DNA of 64,000 bases, taken from Nocardiopsis alba DSM 43377 (GTDB lineage Bacteria > Actinomycetota > Actinomycetes > Streptosporangiales > Streptosporangiaceae). This document shows, in pieces, positions 1-8,582 of the stretch; positions within the stretch are counted from its first letter, which is position 1, and every line of letters begins with the position of its first letter. The stretch is from contig NZ_ANAC01000011.1 of NCBI RefSeq assembly GCF_000341225.1, positions 248,001 to 312,000 of the forward strand. The letters are read 5' to 3'. The notes beneath the pieces were generated by a model, which saw only the letters and a list, made by a program, of their open reading frames with translations, was not told the origin of the DNA and searched no databases. The translations under genes and the position numbers were made by a program.

Positions 1-86
1 GACAAAGAGGAGTGTAAGGCGCTGGCCATCCGAACAATCATGCCTGGTCAATGACTCGGTGGGGTCTCGAACAGATGTTGTTCCGC

Positions 87-102
87 ACACAAGGCATTGT
101 GT
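87..102. promoter_or_regulatory. Inverted repeat upstream of the proline symporter gene
   Basis: A perfect 6-bp inverted repeat, ACACAA and TTGTGT separated by GGCA, sits about 90 bases before the putP start. No other gene is visible in positions 1-192. It could be an operator for the symporter, but no regulator in the window can be tied to it and no clear -10/-35 pair was recognised. Confidence 0.25.
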
Positions 103-192
103 CCGGTGCTACAAGGCTCCATGATCGCGGTCAAAGTTCGTAAAGAGCGCGTTGAGTCAGGAATGCGCTTGTCAGGGAAGGGAGAGTGACGG

Positions 193-1767
193 GTGGAAGA
201 CTCCTCGATCGGGTCGATCGTGATCTTCGGCGTATATCTCGCCGGCATGGTCGGTATCGGGCTCTGGGTCTACAAGCGCACCGTCTCGCAGGCCGACTTC
301 GTACTCGGTGGTCGTAGCCTCAACAGCTGGGTGAGCGGTCTGAGCGCCAACGCCAGCGACTTCAGCGGTTGGCTGTTGCTGGGGCTTCCCGGCGCCATCT
401 ACGTGTCGGGTCTGGGAGAGGCCTGGATCGCGGTCGGTCTGGCCTCCGGCTTCGCGGGCAGCTGGCTCATCATCGCCCCGCGCCTGCGCGTCTACACCGA
501 GCGTGTCACCGACTCCCGCACCGGAGCCGAATCCGACTCCCTCACCCTGTCCTCCTTCCTGGAGAACCGTTTCAACGACCGCACGCGCCTGCTGCGCGCC
601 GTGTCCGCGATCCTCATCATCGTCTTCTACTTTTTCTACGTGGCCTCCGGCCTCGTGGCGATGGCCTCGCTCTTCGACATGGTCTTCGGGCTCGACCCGG
701 CGCCGGCCATCGCCATCGGCGTGGCCATCGTGGTGCTCTACACCGTGCTCGGCGGGTTCCTCGCCGTCTCCTACACCGACGTGGTGCAGGCGATGATGAT
801 GTGGATCGCGCTGCTCGTGGTGCCCATCATGGCGATCAGCGTGCTCGGCGGCTTCGGCGGCCTCACCGACGGTGTGACCGACAAGGCCGAAGGGCTGATG
901 TCGGCGTTCGGCGGTACCTCCCTCGACGCCGACACCGGCGCCTGGCTCACCACCGAGACCCTCGGCGCGGTCGTCATCGTCTCCGGCCTGGCCTGGGGCT
1001 TCGGCTACTTCGGTCAGCCGCACATCCTCGCCCGCTACATGGGCATCCGTTCCGTGAAGGACATCCCCAAGGCCGCCGGTATCAGCGTCGCCTGGGCGGT
1101 CAGCGCCATGATCCTCGCGGTCCTGGTCGGCTTCATCGGCATCGCCTACTTCGACACCCCGCTCGGCGACCCCGAGCAGGTCTTCCCCAGCCTCATCGCG
1201 TCCCTGACCAACCCGTTGGTCGCGGGCGTCCTGCTGGCGGCGATCCTCGCCGCCGTGATGAGCACCGCCGACTCCCAGCTCCTGGTCGCGGCCTCCGCGC
1301 TCACCGAGGACGGCTACAAGGCCTTCGTCGATGAGAAGGCCTCGCCCCGCTCGCTGCTGTGGATCAGCCGCGGCACCGTCGTCGCCGTCGCCATCATCGC
1401 GGCCCTCGTCGCGCTGTACGGCAACAGCTCGGTCATGGACCTGGTCGGCTACGCCTGGGCCGGCTTCGGCGCGGGCTTCGGTCCGGTCCTGCTGCTCGCC
1501 CTCTTCTGGAAGCGCATGACCTGGGCGGGCGCTCTCGCCGGCATGATCGTCGGCGGCTCGTCCGCCATCCTCTGGGACATCCTCGACAGCGCCTACCTCG
1601 GCACCGGCCTGTACGCGATGGTCCCGGCGGTCGCCCTGAGCTTCCTGTCCATCCTGCTCTTCAACGGCCTGGGCAAGGTCAGCGAGCAGATGGAGGCCGA
1701 CTTCGACCGTGTCGAGGCCGAGCTCAAGTCCGGTGGACACGACGAGAAGCCCACCGCCGCCGTCTGA
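193..1767 (+). CDS. putP: Sodium/proline symporter (SSS family, PutP type)
   Basis: This 524-residue polytopic membrane protein is predicted to import L-proline with Na+, for nutrition or osmoprotection. Hydrophobic segments run almost end to end, starting near residue 8, as expected for the LeuT-fold solute:sodium symporter family; PutP proteins are usually about 500 residues. The segment GYFGQPHILARYM near residues 271-283 closely matches the well known PutP signature, and an S-x-x-D-S-Q-L-L stretch after residue 350 is also typical. The GTG start follows a purine-rich GGGAAGGGAG site. The C-terminal tail is short and acidic. A perfect hairpin terminator follows, so the gene looks monocistronic. 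Substrate is inferred from family resemblance; another SSS substrate is less likely. Confidence 0.9.
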   Translation: MEDSSIGSIVIFGVYLAGMVGIGLWVYKRTVSQADFVLGGRSLNSWVSGLSANASDFSGWLLLGLPGAIYVSGLGEAWIAVGLASGFAGSWLIIAPRLRVYTERVTDSRTGAESDSLTLSSFLENRFNDRTRLLRAVSAILIIVFYFFYVASGLVAMASLFDMVFGLDPAPAIAIGVAIVVLYTVLGGFLAVSYTDVVQAMMMWIALLVVPIMAISVLGGFGGLTDGVTDKAEGLMSAFGGTSLDADTGAWLTTETLGAVVIVSGLAWGFGYFGQPHILARYMGIRSVKDIPKAAGISVAWAVSAMILAVLVGFIGIAYFDTPLGDPEQVFPSLIASLTNPLVAGVLLAAILAAVMSTADSQLLVAASALTEDGYKAFVDEKASPRSLLWISRGTVVAVAIIAALVALYGNSSVMDLVGYAWAGFGAGFGPVLLLALFWKRMTWAGALAGMIVGGSSAILWDILDSAYLGTGLYAMVPAVALSFLSILLFNGLGKVSEQMEADFDRVEAELKSGGHDEKPTAAV

Positions 1768-1804
1768 CCCCGTCGGTGGGGAGAAATCCCTCTCCCCGCC
1801 GCTC

Positions 1805-1852
1805 AACGCCTTCCGGGCCCGTGCGTGTCAACGCACGGGCCCGGAAGGCGTT
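1805..1852 (+). terminator. Perfect 22-bp-stem terminator after putP
   Basis: Two exactly complementary 22-base arms (1805-1826 and 1831-1852) flank a four-base loop GTCA, 38 bases after the putP stop. There is no T-run, which is common for actinobacterial hairpin terminators. It separates putP from the next co-oriented gene. Confidence 0.8.
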
Positions 1853-1889
1853 CTGGCGCCCGCACGCCCCGTAGCGGTAGAACGGTGAC

Positions 1890-2474
1890 ATGTCGTCACC
1901 GCCGCAACACCCGACAGCGTGGGCCCGCACGGACGTTCCGGAAGGGATGGGGATCGGCACGCTCCTTCCCGAACCGGACGGTTTCCGGCTGGAGGCGGGG
2001 GAGACCGTCTTCGCACGGGAGGAACGCTTCCTCACCCGCTTCACCGTGTGGACCGACCTGGCCTGGGCGACCACACGGGTCCACGCCGAGGTGCTGTCCG
2101 CGGCGGGCACCGAGACGGTCACCCTCCAAGCCCAGGGCGGCCACTGGAGCGACGGGAAGGGCGGCGAACTGCGAGAGCTGGTCGGCTGCCTCGACGTCGA
2201 CATCGCCGCCACCCCCCTCACCAACACCCTCCCCATCCGCCGCCTGGGCCTTCGCCCCGGCGAACACCGCGATATCGCGGTGGTGTGGATCGACATCCCC
2301 TCATTGCGGATCCGCCGGGTCCGTCAGCGCTACACCCGCCATCACGCCGAGAACGGGCTGGAGCTGTACACCTACCGCGACCCCCTCCACGGCGAGTACC
2401 GGATCTCCGTCGACGGGGACGGGGTGGTGGTCGACTACGAACGTTTCGTCCGACGCTGGAGCCCCGACCCCTGA
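1890..2474 (+). CDS. Putative glycolipid-binding domain protein (PF06475-like)
   Basis: A 194-residue soluble protein without a signal peptide. The central stretch has the order seen in the putative glycolipid-binding family typified by Pseudomonas PA1994: a W-S-D-G-x-G segment near residue 87, then a conserved GCLDVDI segment near 100 and T-N-T-L-P-I-R-R-L near 110-118. The C-terminus ends with V-V-V-D-Y-E-R-F-V-R-R, matching the family's last strand. The family fold is a lipoprotein-localisation-like barrel; binding of glycolipids is a structural suggestion rather than a proven role. The gene stands alone between the putP terminator and nadE. Confidence 0.7.
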   Translation: MSSPPQHPTAWARTDVPEGMGIGTLLPEPDGFRLEAGETVFAREERFLTRFTVWTDLAWATTRVHAEVLSAAGTETVTLQAQGGHWSDGKGGELRELVGCLDVDIAATPLTNTLPIRRLGLRPGEHRDIAVVWIDIPSLRIRRVRQRYTRHHAENGLELYTYRDPLHGEYRISVDGDGVVVDYERFVRRWSPDP

Positions 2475-2582
2475 GCGGGACGACGGCGGGGCGGGAGCGT
2501 AGAGTTCACACGGCCGTAGCACCCCACCGACCAGGGCAGGCGATAATCGGAGGGGCACACGCAGTACACAGAGGGAGCGCAC

Positions 2583-3413
2583 GTGAGCGACACCGAACAG
2601 AGCCGGGCCCGCGATGAGATCATCCGCGACCTCGGTGTGACCGCCGACTTCGACGTCGCCGCGGAGATCGAGCGTCGCGTCTCCTTCCTCACCGATCAGC
2701 TCGTCGCCTCCCGGTCCCGTGCCCTGGTCCTGGGCATCAGCGGCGGCGTCGACTCGCTCACGGCGGGACGCCTGTGCCGCCTGGCCGTCGACCGGGCCCG
2801 CGAGGCCGGATACGAGGCCGAGTTCGTGGCCATGCGCCTGCCCTACGGGACACAGAAGGACGAGGAGGACGCCGCCCGCTCCGTCGACTTCGTCGCCCCC
2901 GACCGGTGCCTGACCGTCGACGTGCGCCCCGCCACCGACGCCATGGCGGCCGCCCTGACCGAGGGCGGCATGACCTACACCGACCACGCAGCCGAGGACT
3001 TCGTCATCGGCAACGTCAAGGCCCGCCAGCGGATGATCGCCCAGTACGCGGTCTCCGGCGGGTTCCGCGGGCTGGTGGTCGGCACCGACCACGCCGCCGA
3101 GGCGATCACCGGCTTCTTCACCAAGTACGGCGACGGAGGCGTGGACGTCATCCCGTTGAGCGGCCTCACCAAGGGCAGGGTGCGGGCCGTCGCCGCCACC
3201 CTGGGCGCCCCGGACGACCTGGTGAACAAGGTGCCCACCGCCGACCTGGAGACGCTCAGCCCCCAGAAGCCGGACGAGGAGGCGCTCGGCGTCACCTACG
3301 ACCAGATCGACGCCTTCCTGGAGGGCCGCCCCGTCGACGACGAGGTCGCCCGAGCGCTCATCGACCGCTACCGCGTCACCGCCCACAAGCGGGCCCTGCC
3401 CACCGCGCCCTGA
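2583..3413 (+). CDS. nadE: NH3-dependent NAD+ synthetase
   Basis: This 276-residue cytosolic enzyme amidates nicotinic acid adenine dinucleotide to NAD+ using ATP and ammonia, the last step of NAD synthesis. The ATP pyrophosphatase P-loop SGGVDS is at residues 53-58. The length equals that of the short ammonia-dependent form (about 275 residues); no glutaminase (nitrilase) domain is fused. The G-T-D-H-A-A-E and F-F-T-K-Y-G-D-G-G stretches in the middle are hallmarks of NadE, as is the C-terminal H-K-R. The start is GTG at 2583. A second, glutamine-using NadE is common in actinomycetes, so this could be a secondary copy. Confidence 0.95.
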   Translation: MSDTEQSRARDEIIRDLGVTADFDVAAEIERRVSFLTDQLVASRSRALVLGISGGVDSLTAGRLCRLAVDRAREAGYEAEFVAMRLPYGTQKDEEDAARSVDFVAPDRCLTVDVRPATDAMAAALTEGGMTYTDHAAEDFVIGNVKARQRMIAQYAVSGGFRGLVVGTDHAAEAITGFFTKYGDGGVDVIPLSGLTKGRVRAVAATLGAPDDLVNKVPTADLETLSPQKPDEEALGVTYDQIDAFLEGRPVDDEVARALIDRYRVTAHKRALPTAP

Positions 3414-4030
3414 GCGGTTCGGGCGCCCCCTGGGGGTTGAGGTGGGATGGCGGGTGCGGGTTACTCCCTGCTGTGGTCGGGGTCCGAAAGTGTTTGCTTT
3501 GCGCCTCCGCTTCGCTTCGGCGCGTGTTCGGGCGCCAAGGGAGGCGGGAACCTTCGGCACCTTCGGTGGGGTCACTCGTTCCTCGCGACCCCACCTGCGG
3601 CACCTCCAGAACCCCGCCGGCGCCCGAACGGGCAACCCCCCCGTGGCCGGAGTAGGAGACCGCGCACCCGTCACACCCCCGGGGCCGCTGTGGGAGACCG
3701 GGTGTGCCGGCTTCCCGGTTCCGGGGGGAGCACCGCATCCGGTACCTTGCACACCAAGCCCTCCCGTCACTCGCCCCTCCGAGTAGATGGTGGTGCCGGC
3801 ACTACCCCACCAAGGTGGGCCGGCCACCCTTCGGGAGGGGATCCTGCGCCATCGCGGCCGAACGGCCGTCACGCCTAGGGTCATGATCGACGACGCGTCA
3901 TCGATTGCCACTCGTGGTCCCGATCCCCGGGGAACACGGGGACGTGTCGACACTTCTGTTCCCGTTCGGAGTGACCGAAGGCGCCCTCGCGCGGCCGTTC
4001 GCTCTCGGGATGACCAAGGAGCGACCGCCG
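3414..4030. other. 617-base intergenic region with nested hairpins
   Basis: No convincing gene is seen. Positions 3526-3629 form a nested structure: outer arms GTTCGGGCGCC (3526-3536) and GGCGCCCGAAC (3619-3629), and inner arms GGTGGGGTC (3565-3573) and GACCCCACC (3587-3595). A further small stem, GCGCC...GGCGC, lies just before it around 3501-3523. The right half up to the acyltransferase start holds that gene's leader. The structured part may be an intergenic repeat, a terminator array or a structured RNA; the sequence alone does not decide. Confidence 0.45.
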
Positions 4031-5371
4031 ATGACCGTGACCGTCGACCCCGTGGGAGACCGGCCGCCCACCTCCTCCGCGGCCCCGGCCGTGGAGCCCG
4101 CCGCCCACTCGAAGCCCGCCCGGGACCGTTTCCTCGACGTGCTCCGCCTGTTCGTCATGGCCCTGGTGGTCGTCCAGCACTGGTGGTTGCCGGTGTTGAG
4201 CGTGCAGACCCAGGGCGAACTGGCCGCGGGCAGTGTGCTCAGCTCCGACGGCGGGTTCGCGTTGACCTGGATCTCCCAGGTCATGCCGTTGATCTTCTTC
4301 GTGGGCGGCGCGGCCAATCTGATCAGTTGGCGGGCGGCCTCGAAGCGGGGGGTTCCGGCCCGGATCTGGTGGGCCAAGCGGTTGCGCCGGCTGGCCTGGC
4401 CGGTCGTGCCCTTGGCGGTGGTGTGGATCCTCGCCTGCCACCTGGCGGTCCTGGGCGGCGCCCCGGCCCAGCCGGTCCTGGTCGGCGCGGGCGCGGCGGG
4501 CATGGTGCTGTGGTTCCTGGCGGTGTACGTGCTGGTGGTCATGGCGACCCCGCTGTTGGTCGCCGCGCAGGAACGGTTCGGTTGGTGGGTTCCGGCGGCG
4601 CTGCTCGCGGGCGCCGTGGTGGTGGACACGGTCCGCTTCAACTTCGGTGTGGAGTGGTTCGGCTACCTGAACATCGCCTTCGTCTGGCTGGGCGTGCACC
4701 AGTTGGGTCTCCGTTACGTGACGGGTGCGATCGGGCGCCCGCACGCGCTCGGTCTGGCGGCGACCGGGGCCGTGGCCGCTCTGGCCCTGGCCGCGTTCGG
4801 CCCCTACTCGTTGAACATGACCGGGGTGTTCGCGGCCGAGACCTCGAACGTGGCCCCGCCGACCCTGGTCCTCGCGGCTCTGGGAGCGGTGCAGATCGGG
4901 GTGGCGGTGCTGCTCCGCGACCTGATCGTCGCCTGGTCGAATCGTCCCGGACCGGCCCGGATGCTGGACCGTGTGTGTCCTCAGTTGATGACGGTGTACC
5001 TGTGGCACATGCTGCCGATCAGCGTGGTCGCCGGTGTGGTGGTGTTCGGACTGGGTATCGATACCCCTGAGCCGATGACCGGCCTGTGGCTGCTGTGGGG
5101 AGTGCTGGGACTGGTGGTCCTGGTGCCCCTGATCCTTCCGCTGGCCCACTGGGCCGTGCGCTTCGAGGAACCGCCTCGGGTGCTCAGCGGGGACCCGGGT
5201 CTGCCGAGGGTGCTGATCGCGGCCGCGCTGCTCGGCGGGGGACTGCTGACCCTGACGGTGACCGGGCTCGGCTTCGGTTCCGCGCCGGTGTTCGGTCTGT
5301 CGGCCATCGTGGTGGGTCTGCTGCTGACGGCGGCGCCTCGGCGACGGGCCCGGGTTCCGCTCGGAGTGTGA
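4031..5371 (+). CDS. Membrane acyltransferase (acyltransferase-3 family)
   Basis: A 446-residue integral membrane protein with about ten hydrophobic segments. The first segment after a 35-residue cytosolic tail contains R-F-L-D-V-L-R-L-F and then V-V-Q-H-W-W, with the usual histidine of the acyltransferase-3 (OafA/YrhL-like) family, followed by F-F-V-G-G-A-A-N. Such enzymes O-acetylate cell-surface or secreted sugars, or lipids, using a cytosolic acyl donor. The start at 4031 is preferred because AAGGAG lies at 4015-4020, ten bases upstream; an in-frame ATG at 4010 lacks such a site. No neighbouring polysaccharide genes indicate the acceptor. Confidence 0.75.
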   Translation: MTVTVDPVGDRPPTSSAAPAVEPAAHSKPARDRFLDVLRLFVMALVVVQHWWLPVLSVQTQGELAAGSVLSSDGGFALTWISQVMPLIFFVGGAANLISWRAASKRGVPARIWWAKRLRRLAWPVVPLAVVWILACHLAVLGGAPAQPVLVGAGAAGMVLWFLAVYVLVVMATPLLVAAQERFGWWVPAALLAGAVVVDTVRFNFGVEWFGYLNIAFVWLGVHQLGLRYVTGAIGRPHALGLAATGAVAALALAAFGPYSLNMTGVFAAETSNVAPPTLVLAALGAVQIGVAVLLRDLIVAWSNRPGPARMLDRVCPQLMTVYLWHMLPISVVAGVVVFGLGIDTPEPMTGLWLLWGVLGLVVLVPLILPLAHWAVRFEEPPRVLSGDPGLPRVLIAAALLGGGLLTLTVTGLGFGSAPVFGLSAIVVGLLLTAAPRRRARVPLGV

Positions 5372-5456
5372 TCCCGGGTCAAGCGAAGGTCACCTTTTGT
5401 TCAGTTTCGTCCCAACGTCGAGTGGCGTTGCGGACGGCAGGGGGTAGACAGGGTTG

Positions 5457-6290
5457 ATGGACCCCGGACGCATCGCCTTCGAGCGGCACGGCAACGGCCG
5501 CCCGGTCGTTCTGCTGCACGGGCTGGGTGACCGGAGACAGAGCTGGCGGTCGGTATCGCCCCGGCTGGTCGACGACTACGAGGTGTTCTCCCTCGACCTG
5601 CCGGGGTTCGGGGAGTCCCCGGCCCCCGGGCCCAAGGAGCACTACGACGTGTACAGCCTCGTGCGGGTCGTGCGCGACTTCTGCGAACTGCACGGCATCG
5701 AGCGCCCCCACCTGGCGGGCAACTCCCTGGGCGGCTCGATCGCGCTGGAACTGGGCGTCCAAGGGGTGGCCGGATCGGTCACGGTCTTCTCCCCGGCCGG
5801 TTTCTCCGACACCCTCGCCCGCTGGGGCATGCGCACCGTGGGGATGGTCGCCAACCTGGCGACCCGGCTTCCCATGCCGCTCAAGGAGCGTCTGGCCGAC
5901 ACACCGCCGGCGCGCGCGGCGGCCCGGATCGCGTTGCGGGGGGACCCCTCCTCGCCCGAGGCCAAGGCGACCCGTTTCGGTGTCCAGGGGCTCGAACCCG
6001 GAGCCCCGTACGTGCGCATGGTGCCCAAGATCGCCGACTACGACTTCTCCGCCCGCCCGATCGGCTGTCCGGTCACGATCGCCTGGGGCGACCGCGACCG
6101 GACCCTGTTGCCCTCCAGCGCCGAACACGCCCATCAGCGCGTGCCCAACGCGCGCATGGTGTCGATGTTGGGGGTCGGTCACATCCCGATGGCGGACGAC
6201 CCCCTCACCGTGGCCGAGCACATCCGGTGGACCTGCAACGCCGCCGATCGGGGACCGCACGAACACCCGTGGCTCCGACCGCTCAGGTGA
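5457..6290 (+). CDS. Alpha/beta hydrolase
   Basis: A 277-residue cytosolic alpha/beta-hydrolase. The oxyanion H-G-L-G motif is near residue 22, the nucleophile elbow is G-N-S-L-G-G-S around residues 86-92 (catalytic Ser), the acid is in W-G-D-R-D, and the catalytic His is in G-V-G-H-I-P-M near the C-terminus. All three triad residues are present, so it should be active, but the substrate cannot be read from sequence. ATG at 5457 is chosen; a TTG immediately before it is possible. Its end overlaps the convergent SDR gene by eight bases. Confidence 0.8.
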   Translation: MDPGRIAFERHGNGRPVVLLHGLGDRRQSWRSVSPRLVDDYEVFSLDLPGFGESPAPGPKEHYDVYSLVRVVRDFCELHGIERPHLAGNSLGGSIALELGVQGVAGSVTVFSPAGFSDTLARWGMRTVGMVANLATRLPMPLKERLADTPPARAAARIALRGDPSSPEAKATRFGVQGLEPGAPYVRMVPKIADYDFSARPIGCPVTIAWGDRDRTLLPSSAEHAHQRVPNARMVSMLGVGHIPMADDPLTVAEHIRWTCNAADRGPHEHPWLRPLR

Positions 6291-7131
6291 ACCGGAAGCC
6301 GCCCTCGGAGCTGATCACCTGACCGGTGATCCACGCGGCCTCGTCGGTGGCCAGCCAGGACAGCAGACGAGCCGGATCGTCCGGCTCTCCCAAACGTCCC
6401 AGAGCGAACATGGGCACCACCCGTTCCAGCAGGTCGCCCTCGATGTAGCCGGTCTGCACCGGTCCGGGGTTGACCGTGTTGACGGTGATGCCCCTCGGCC
6501 CCAACTCGGCGGCGATGGTGGGGGTGATCTGCGCCAGAGCGCCCTTGGCGGAGGCGTAGGCGACCTCGCCGGGCATGGGGCCGTGCGACTGTCCCGACGT
6601 CATGAACAGCACCCGACCACCCGGGCGACCGTCGTGGTGTTCGGCGAAGGCCTTGGCCAGGAGCAGCGGCGATCGGGCGTCCACGGCCCAGTGTCCGTCG
6701 AGCATCTCGGCGGTGACCTCGGCCAGAGAGCCGTCCCCTCCGCTGCGCGCGTGGTTGGCGACCAGGATGTCCAGGTGCCCGAACTCGGCGATGGTCGCCT
6801 CGACCACCCGTTCGGGGGTCCGGGGGTCGGCCATGTCGGCCTCGATCTGCTCCACCCCGGTCTCGGGGCAGGCCAGGACCGAACGTACCCCCTCGACCAC
6901 CGCGTCGATGTCGTCCCCGCCCCAGGGTTGTGCCTCGTCGTGCGGACGGAAGTGGTGGAGCATGACGGAGGCCCCGTAGGCGGCCAGTCGCCGCGCCACC
7001 GCGTAGCCGATGCCGCCGCGCCGTCCCGCGCCGGTGACGAGCGCCGTCCTCCCTCGAAGGGGGAGCGGATCCCGCGCGAGCGGCGGGGCGGCCGCGGTCT
7101 CCTCCCGGTCCGGCCGTTCCTGCTGGGGCAT
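6283..7131 (-). CDS. Short-chain dehydrogenase/reductase (SDR)
   Basis: A 282-residue NAD(P)-dependent oxidoreductase of the classical SDR fold. The cofactor-binding T-G-A-G-R-R-G-G-I-G is near residues 32-41, an N-H-A segment lies in the middle, the Y-x-x-x-K catalytic pair is in Y-A-S-A-K, and a C-terminal G-G-F-R-F-T ends the protein. T-S-G-Q-S before the tyrosine supplies the usual Ser. The start at 7131 follows a GAGGAGG-like site on the minus strand; a longer reading frame upstream has no ribosome site. The substrate is unknown. The N-terminal 25 residues are polar and charged. Confidence 0.85.
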   Translation of the reverse strand: MPQQERPDREETAAAPPLARDPLPLRGRTALVTGAGRRGGIGYAVARRLAAYGASVMLHHFRPHDEAQPWGGDDIDAVVEGVRSVLACPETGVEQIEADMADPRTPERVVEATIAEFGHLDILVANHARSGGDGSLAEVTAEMLDGHWAVDARSPLLLAKAFAEHHDGRPGGRVLFMTSGQSHGPMPGEVAYASAKGALAQITPTIAAELGPRGITVNTVNPGPVQTGYIEGDLLERVVPMFALGRLGEPDDPARLLSWLATDEAAWITGQVISSEGGFRFT

Positions 7132-7310
7132 GTGGCCTCCTCGGTTCGCGCCGCTCGGTCGCAAGGATCCTGCCGGCCCGGTCGGCGTCGGGCGACCGGT
7201 TTTTCGAGGGTCTACCCGATCGGGATCCGAGACGGCGCCGTGAGGGCTTTCCCGGGGCGGCCGGCGGGGGATAGCGTTACGCGCTGAACGACCCCCGAGG
7301 AGGCACTGGT

Positions 7311-8582
7311 TTGAGCGCATCGACACGCCCGGTTCCGGGTGGGGCCGCATGGTTGGAGGAGCAGGAGCGGAGTCTGGTCCGCTTCGCCGCCGGGTCCGTG
7401 GTCCCCGACGGGTTCGGCCACTTGGACGCGCGGGGCGGGGTGGAGGCGGGGAGGCCGACCGCCACCTGGATCACCGCTCGGATGACGCATGTGTTCTCGC
7501 TGGCGCATCTGCGAGGAGACGCGGACGCGGCGGCTCTGGCGGACCACGGGGTGGCCGCCCTGACCGGGCCGCTACGCGACGCCGAGGCGGGGGGCTGGTT
7601 CGACGAGGTCCCCGAGGGCGGGGCCGCGAGCGTACGAGAGCGCTCCGGAACCCTTCCGGGGAAGGCCGCCTACCCGCACTCCTTCGTGGTCCTCGCGGCG
7701 GCGAGCGCCGCGCACGCGGGGCGTCCGGGGGCCCGGGAGCTGCTCGACGAGGCCCTCGGGGTGATCGAGGAGTACTTCTGGGAGCCCTCGGCCGACTGCG
7801 TCCGCGAGAGCTGGGACGCCGACTGGAGCACCACCGAGTCCTACCGCGGGGCCAACAGCGCCATGCACTGTGTGGAGGCCTTCCTCGCCGCGGCAGACGT
7901 CACCGGTGACACACGGTGGGTCCGCAGGGCCGCCGCCATCGCCGAGCGTCTGATCCATGGTGTCGCCGCCGCCCACGACTGGCGGCTTCCCGAGCACTTC
8001 ACCCCCGACTGGGAACCGCTTCCGGACTACAACCGCGATCGTCCGGACCACCCCTTCCGGCCGTTCGGCAGCACCACCGGCCACCTGCTGGAATGGGCCC
8101 GTCTGCTCGTCCATCTGGAGAAGGCGTTGGAGCGAGCGGGGGAGCCGGTGCCGGGTTGGGCGCTCACCGACGCCGAACTCCTCTTCGACAACGCCGTACG
8201 GCGCGGGTGGGCCACCGACGGCACCGACGGCTTCGTCTACACCCTGGACTGGGAGGACCGTCCGGTGGTGCGTCAGCGCATGCACTGGGTGATCGCCGAG
8301 GCCGCCATGACCGCCTGGACCCTGGGTCAGAGGACCGGGAAGGCCTCCTACGGCGAACATCTGGAACGCTGGTGGGCCTATGCCGACCGGTTCCACGTCG
8401 ACCGTGAACACGGCGGCTGGCGACACGAACTGGATCCGGACGGGAACCCGGCCGCCTCGGTGTGGGCGGGCAAACCCGACGTCTACCACCCCTATCAGGC
8501 CGTTCTCCTGCCGCAGATCGGCCTGTCCACCTCGATCGCGGCCGCGCTGCCGGCCGACGGACGGAACAGGAAGCACACATGA
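7311..8582 (+). CDS. AGE-family sugar epimerase/isomerase (possible mannose isomerase)
   Basis: A 423-residue protein of the N-acylglucosamine 2-epimerase fold, an (alpha/alpha)6 barrel that interconverts aldoses and ketoses or 2-epimers. Family landmarks are T-A-R-M-T-H-V-F near residues 55-62, several W and H pairs, and a C-terminal G-K-P-D-V-Y-H-P-Y-Q. The start is TTG, supported by GAGGAGG at 7297-7303. The stop overlaps the ATG of a sugar kinase (ATGA), implying translational coupling. With a fructokinase-like partner, a mannose-to-fructose isomerase is the simplest reading. Sulfoquinovose isomerase (YihS) is related, but no sulfosugar genes are nearby. Confidence 0.7.
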   Translation: MSASTRPVPGGAAWLEEQERSLVRFAAGSVVPDGFGHLDARGGVEAGRPTATWITARMTHVFSLAHLRGDADAAALADHGVAALTGPLRDAEAGGWFDEVPEGGAASVRERSGTLPGKAAYPHSFVVLAAASAAHAGRPGARELLDEALGVIEEYFWEPSADCVRESWDADWSTTESYRGANSAMHCVEAFLAAADVTGDTRWVRRAAAIAERLIHGVAAAHDWRLPEHFTPDWEPLPDYNRDRPDHPFRPFGSTTGHLLEWARLLVHLEKALERAGEPVPGWALTDAELLFDNAVRRGWATDGTDGFVYTLDWEDRPVVRQRMHWVIAEAAMTAWTLGQRTGKASYGEHLERWWAYADRFHVDREHGGWRHELDPDGNPAASVWAGKPDVYHPYQAVLLPQIGLSTSIAAALPADGRNRKHT

